NCBI RefSeq assembly: GCF_014207985.1
Contig: NZ_JACHMI010000001.1
Coordinates: forward strand, 789,001-853,000
From: Nonomuraea rubra
Lineage (GTDB): Bacteria; Actinomycetota; Actinomycetes; Streptosporangiales; Streptosporangiaceae
Direction: 5' to 3'
Length of the DNA stretch: 64,000 bases
Below are positions 60,705 to 64,000 of this stretch, in pieces (position 1 is the first letter of the stretch; each line of letters begins with the position of its first letter). The translations under genes were made by a program, and so were the position numbers. The notes beneath the pieces were generated by a model. It made no database searches and was not told where the DNA came from. It saw only the letters and a program-made list of their open reading frames with translations.

Positions 60705-61619
60705 ATGCTGCAGCGCGACTACACGACGTCGCAGCTCGACGTGCTCGAAGCAGAGGCCATTCACATCATGCGAGAAGTGGCGGCCGAGTTCGAGCGTCCC
60801 TGTCTGCTCTTCTCCGGAGGCAAGGACTCGATCGTCATGCTCCGCATCGCGGAGAAGGCGTTCTGGCCCGCCGCGATCCCGTTCCCGCTCATGCACGTGG
60901 ACACGGGCCACAACTTCGACGAGGTCATCGAGTTCCGCGACCGCCGCTCCGCCGAGCTGGGCGCGCGGCTGATCGTCGCCAGCGTGCAGGACTCCATCGA
61001 CCAGGGCCGCGTGGTGGAGGAGACCGGCCGGCGCGCCTCGCGCAACCGCCTGCAGACCACCACGCTGCTCGACGCGATCGAGGAACACGAGTTCGACGCC
61101 GTCTTCGGCGGCGCCAGGCGCGACGAGGAGAAGGCCCGCGCCAAGGAGCGGGTGTTCTCCTTCCGCGACGACTTCGGGCAGTGGGACCCGAAGAACCAGC
61201 GCCCCGAGCTGTGGAGCCTGTACAACTCGCGCATCCGCAAGGGTGAGCACATCCGCGTCTTCCCGCTGTCCAACTGGACCGAGCTCGACGTCTGGGACTA
61301 CATCAGGCGCGAGGGCATCGAGATCCCCTCCATCTACTTCGCCCACACCCGCAAGGTCTTCGAGCGCGACGGCATGCTGCTGCCCGACGCCGACGTCGTC
61401 CAGCGCGGCGAGGACGAGCCGCTGTTCGAGTCCGTGGTGCGCTACCGCACCGTGGGCGACATGACCTGCACCGGCGCCGTGCAGTCCACGGCCGCCACGG
61501 TCGAGGAGATCATCGAGGAGATCGCGGCCACCCGGATCACCGAGCGCGGGGCCACCAGGGCCGACGACCGCTCCTCCGAGGCCGCGATGGAAGACCGGAA
61601 GCGAGAGGGCTACTTCTAA
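60705..61619 (+). CDS. cysD: Sulfate adenylyltransferase subunit 2
   Basis: ATP-pyrophosphatase subunit that, with CysN, makes APS from sulfate and ATP. The 304-residue protein has the PP-loop LLFSGGKDSIVMLRIA (37-42), MHVDTGHNFDEVIEFRD, GGARRDEEKARAKERVFSFRD and PLSNWTELDVWDYIRREGIEIPSIY, all standard. It lies 19 bases after cysQ, with GGAGGGAG as ribosome site, and 2 bases before cysN. Confidence 0.96.
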   Translation: MLQRDYTTSQLDVLEAEAIHIMREVAAEFERPCLLFSGGKDSIVMLRIAEKAFWPAAIPFPLMHVDTGHNFDEVIEFRDRRSAELGARLIVASVQDSIDQGRVVEETGRRASRNRLQTTTLLDAIEEHEFDAVFGGARRDEEKARAKERVFSFRDDFGQWDPKNQRPELWSLYNSRIRKGEHIRVFPLSNWTELDVWDYIRREGIEIPSIYFAHTRKVFERDGMLLPDADVVQRGEDEPLFESVVRYRTVGDMTCTGAVQSTAATVEEIIEEIAATRITERGATRADDRSSEAAMEDRKREGYF

Positions 61620-61621
61620 CG

Positions 61622-62884
61622 ATGGACATTCTGCGCTTTGCCACGGCGGGAAGCGTCGACGACGGCAAGTCCACCCTCATCGGACGGTTGCTCTTCGACT
61701 CCAAGGCGATCTTCGAGGACCAGCTCGAGGCCGTCGAGCGCACCTCCCGCGACCGCGGCACCGAGTACACCGACCTGTCGCTGCTGACCGACGGCCTGCG
61801 GGCCGAGCGGGAGCAGGGCATCACGATCGACGTGGCGTACCGCTACTTCGCGACCCCGCGCCGCAAGTTCATCATCGCCGACACGCCCGGGCACATCCAG
61901 TACACGCGCAACATGGTCACCGGCGCCTCCACGGCCGACCTGGCGATCGTGCTCATCGACGCCCGCAAGGGGGTGCTGGAGCAGTCGCGGCGGCACGCGT
62001 TCCTGACCTCGCTGCTGCGCGTCCCGCACCTGGTGCTCGCCGTCAACAAGATGGACCTGGTCGACTACTCGCAGGAGCGCTTCGAGGAGATCAAGGACGA
62101 GTTCACGGCGTTCGCTTCCAAGCTGAACATCGCCGACCTCACCTTCATCCCGATCTCCGCGCTCAACGGCGACAACGTGGTCTCCCGCTCCGAGAACATG
62201 CCGTGGTACCTCGGCACGTCCCTCCTGCACCACCTGGAGAACGTGCACATCGCCTCCGACCGCAACCTGACCGACGTGCGCTTCCCCGTGCAGTACGTCA
62301 TCCGCCCGCAGCGGGCCACCGACCCGGCCTTCCACGACTACCGCGGCTACGCGGGGCAGGTGGCCGGCGGCGTGCTCAAGCCCGGTGACGAGGTCGTGCA
62401 CCTGCCGTCGGGCCTGACCACGCGCATCGCCTCGATCGACACCTTCGACGGGCCGGTCGAGGAGGCGTTCCCGCCCATGTCGGTGACGCTGCGGTTCGAG
62501 GACGACCTGGACGTCTCGCGCGGCGACATGATCGCCCGCCCGAACAACCAGCCGCAGGCGGCGCAGGAGCTGGAGGCGATGGTCTGCTGGATGGCCGACG
62601 GCGTCAAGCTCGGGCCGCGCTCCAAGCTGACGATCAAGCACACCACCCGTACGGCCCGCGCGCTCGTCCGCGACCTGCACTACCGGCTCGACGTCAACAC
62701 CCTGCACCGGGACGAGGAGGCGACCTCCCTCGGCCTGAACGAGATCGGCAGGGTGTCGCTGCGCGTCACGCAGCCGCTGTTCGTGGACGACTACGCCCGT
62801 AACCGCGCCACCGGCGGCTTCATCCTCGTGGACGAGTCCACGAACGCCACTGTCGGCGCCGGCATGGTCATCGACGCAAGGTAG
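61622..62884 (+). CDS. cysN: Sulfate adenylyltransferase subunit 1 (GTPase), no CysC fusion
   Basis: 420-residue translational-GTPase-fold subunit that drives APS synthesis. The P-loop is AGSVDDGKSTLIGRLL (10-18), switch II DTPGHIQYTRNMVTGAS, NKMD and a C-terminal beta-barrel domain (GYAGQVAGGVLKPGDEVV). The protein ends after domain III, so no APS kinase domain is fused; CysC must be supplied elsewhere, perhaps beyond the right edge. Only two bases separate it from cysD. Confidence 0.95.
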   Translation: MDILRFATAGSVDDGKSTLIGRLLFDSKAIFEDQLEAVERTSRDRGTEYTDLSLLTDGLRAEREQGITIDVAYRYFATPRRKFIIADTPGHIQYTRNMVTGASTADLAIVLIDARKGVLEQSRRHAFLTSLLRVPHLVLAVNKMDLVDYSQERFEEIKDEFTAFASKLNIADLTFIPISALNGDNVVSRSENMPWYLGTSLLHHLENVHIASDRNLTDVRFPVQYVIRPQRATDPAFHDYRGYAGQVAGGVLKPGDEVVHLPSGLTTRIASIDTFDGPVEEAFPPMSVTLRFEDDLDVSRGDMIARPNNQPQAAQELEAMVCWMADGVKLGPRSKLTIKHTTRTARALVRDLHYRLDVNTLHRDEEATSLGLNEIGRVSLRVTQPLFVDDYARNRATGGFILVDESTNATVGAGMVIDAR

Positions 62885-62968
62885 ATCTTTTAGCGTTCAG
62901 TTACCGATCGTTTACTCTCCGCAGTAGGGTCGTCGCGTTCCGTTGTCGTGACGGGAAGGCCCTCCTCC
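62885..62968. promoter_or_regulatory. Short intergenic region before the sulfotransferase gene
   Basis: Contains TAGGGT (62926-62931), a -10-like element, in an AT-richer stretch (TCTTTTAGCGTTCAGTTACC). A second promoter for the downstream genes is possible. Confidence 0.35.
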
Positions 62969-63865
62969 GTGACTGATCGCGCGCCCGCCCAGGTGATCTA
63001 CCTGGGCGGCCTCGGCCGAAGCGGCACCACGCTGCTCGAGAGGCTCCTCGGCGAGCTTCCCGGGGTGGTCCCGCTGGGCGAGGTGGTGCATCTGTGGGAC
63101 CGGGGGGTTCTCGCGGAGGAGCTCTGCGGGTGCGGTTCGGCGTTCCCCGCCTGTCCGTTCTGGGTGGCGGTCGGGGAGCGGGCGTTCGGCGGCTGGCGAT
63201 CGGAACACGCCGAGCGCATGGTCCTGTTGCGTGGCAGGATCGACCGCACCCGCAGGATCGCGCGGATCGCGCATCCCGATCTGGCCGAGTACGCGCGGGC
63301 GTACCGGCTGCTGTACGACGCGACCGGGGCACGGGTCGTGATCGACTCCAGCAAGCACGCGTCGCTGGCCTGCTGCCTGCTGGCGAGCGGCGTGGACGTA
63401 CGCGTCGTGCACGTCGTCAGGGACCCGCGCGCCGTCGCGCACTCCTGGGGCAGGACGGTGCGCAGGCCCGAGGACGGGCGGCCGATGACCCGGTGGGGCC
63501 CGGCCCGCACCGCGCTCCACTGGTCGGCCCAGAACACCGCGTTGGAGCTGCTGCCCGGGCGCGGCGCCCGGGTGACCCGGGTCCGTTACGAGGACCTGCT
63601 CGCCGCGCCCGGCGCCACCCTGACGGCGCTGGCGCTGCGGCTCGGGCTGCCGGAGCCGGAGCTGCCGTTCCTCCAGGGCCGCACGGCCTGGCTGGGGCCC
63701 TCGCACACCGCTTCGGGCAACCCCATGCGCTTCCACGTCGGGCGGGTCGAGCTGCGGCGCGACGACTCCTGGCGCAACGGCCTGCCCGACGCGGACCGGC
63801 GGGTCGTCAACGCCCTCACCTGGCCGCTCAGGGCCCGCTACGGCTACTGGGGGGTGGTGAGGTGA
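62969..63865 (+). CDS. PAPS-dependent sulfotransferase
   Basis: 298-residue cytosolic sulfotransferase. The 5'-phosphosulfate loop is YLGGLGRSGTTLLERLL (about 11-27) and the 3'-phosphate motif is VVHVVRDPRAVAHSW. A Cys-rich loop CGCGSAFPACPFW, common in bacterial glycan sulfotransferases, follows the P-loop region. GTG 62969 has GGGAAGG upstream; GTG 62948 is an alternative. The stop overlaps the next GT2 start (GTGA). Acceptor is probably a sugar of the glycan built by neighbouring enzymes. Confidence 0.9.
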   Translation: MTDRAPAQVIYLGGLGRSGTTLLERLLGELPGVVPLGEVVHLWDRGVLAEELCGCGSAFPACPFWVAVGERAFGGWRSEHAERMVLLRGRIDRTRRIARIAHPDLAEYARAYRLLYDATGARVVIDSSKHASLACCLLASGVDVRVVHVVRDPRAVAHSWGRTVRRPEDGRPMTRWGPARTALHWSAQNTALELLPGRGARVTRVRYEDLLAAPGATLTALALRLGLPEPELPFLQGRTAWLGPSHTASGNPMRFHVGRVELRRDDSWRNGLPDADRRVVNALTWPLRARYGYWGVVR

Positions 63866-64000
63866 GCCCGTCGGTAGGCGTCGTCATCCCGACGCGCGGC
63901 GACCGGCCCGCGCTGCTCCGCCAGGCCGTGGACGCGGTGCTGCTGCAGGACTACCCGGGCGAGCTGCAGGTGGTCGTGGTGGCCGACGGCCGCTCGCCCG
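63862..64000 (+). CDS. Glycosyltransferase family 2 (5' end only)
   Basis: The first 46 codons read SPSVGVVIPTRGDRPALLRQAVDAVLLQ and VVVVADGRSP, the opening beta strand and helix and the DG motif of GT-A fold family 2 enzymes. Start GTG shares GTGA with the sulfotransferase stop, so the genes are coupled. The rest lies beyond the window. Confidence 0.82.
   Translation, partial: MSPSVGVVIPTRGDRPALLRQAVDAVLLQDYPGELQVVVVADGRSP

Noticed and set aside
61622..62884. CysNC fusion
   Set aside because: The protein stops after the GTPase and barrel domains at 420 residues; no second P-loop is present.

Overview
The window is chromosomal DNA of a filamentous, very high-GC actinomycete. Codon choice, GTG/TTG starts, mycothiol-type and Rpf genes, and many TetR/MarR/MerR regulators fit the Streptosporangiaceae (a Nonomuraea-like organism); the family assignment is inference. 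No insertion sequence, prophage, CRISPR array or rRNA operon was seen. There is one tRNA gene (Gln, anticodon TTG).

Left third (1-24 kb): an accessory mosaic of short regulator/target pairs. It opens with a truncated PL11 rhamnogalacturonan lyase behind two LacI-type palindromes. Then come an N-acyl-D-amino-acid deacylase, a P450 facing a TetR gene, LysR/Rid, a secreted Ser/Ala-rich orphan protein, a wrecked zinc metallopeptidase gene, a DUF6624 lipoprotein, proline iminopeptidase, an Lrp/DUF2000 pair, a four-gene MFS-MDMPI-AraC-LysE operon, an ECF42-type sigma factor with its DGPF/YCII partner, and two MerR genes. Several divergent promoters carry clear palindromic operators.

Centre (24-45 kb): the conserved actinobacterial block also known from Mycobacterium tuberculosis (pmt-rsmI ... 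metG-tatD-rpfB-ksgA-ispE). Here it carries a second Pmt protein mannosyltransferase, so rsmI is flanked by two paralogues. It also carries a GT-C membrane glycosyltransferase, a GT2 polyprenyl-phosphate glycosyltransferase, and a translationally coupled pair: a membrane Ser/Thr kinase and a secreted FG-GAP propeller.

Right third (45-58 kb): a MarR-controlled trans-aconitate methyltransferase/VOC pair. A polyphosphate neighbourhood follows: CYTH-CHAD protein coupled to a P450, then MutT1-like Nudix/phosphatase and ppk behind a PHO-box-like repeat. Next are a desaturase with a TetR regulator that has a long charged helix, tRNA-Gln, and the conserved glmU-prs-rplY-pth run.

Right edge (58.4-64 kb): an initiating sugar-1-phosphate transferase, CysQ, CysD, CysN, a sulfotransferase and the start of a GT2 gene lie on one strand in a near-continuous run. 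This looks like the beginning of a sulfated exopolysaccharide or glycolipid locus that carries its own sulfate-activation genes. It is the most interesting system in the window, and it continues beyond the right edge.
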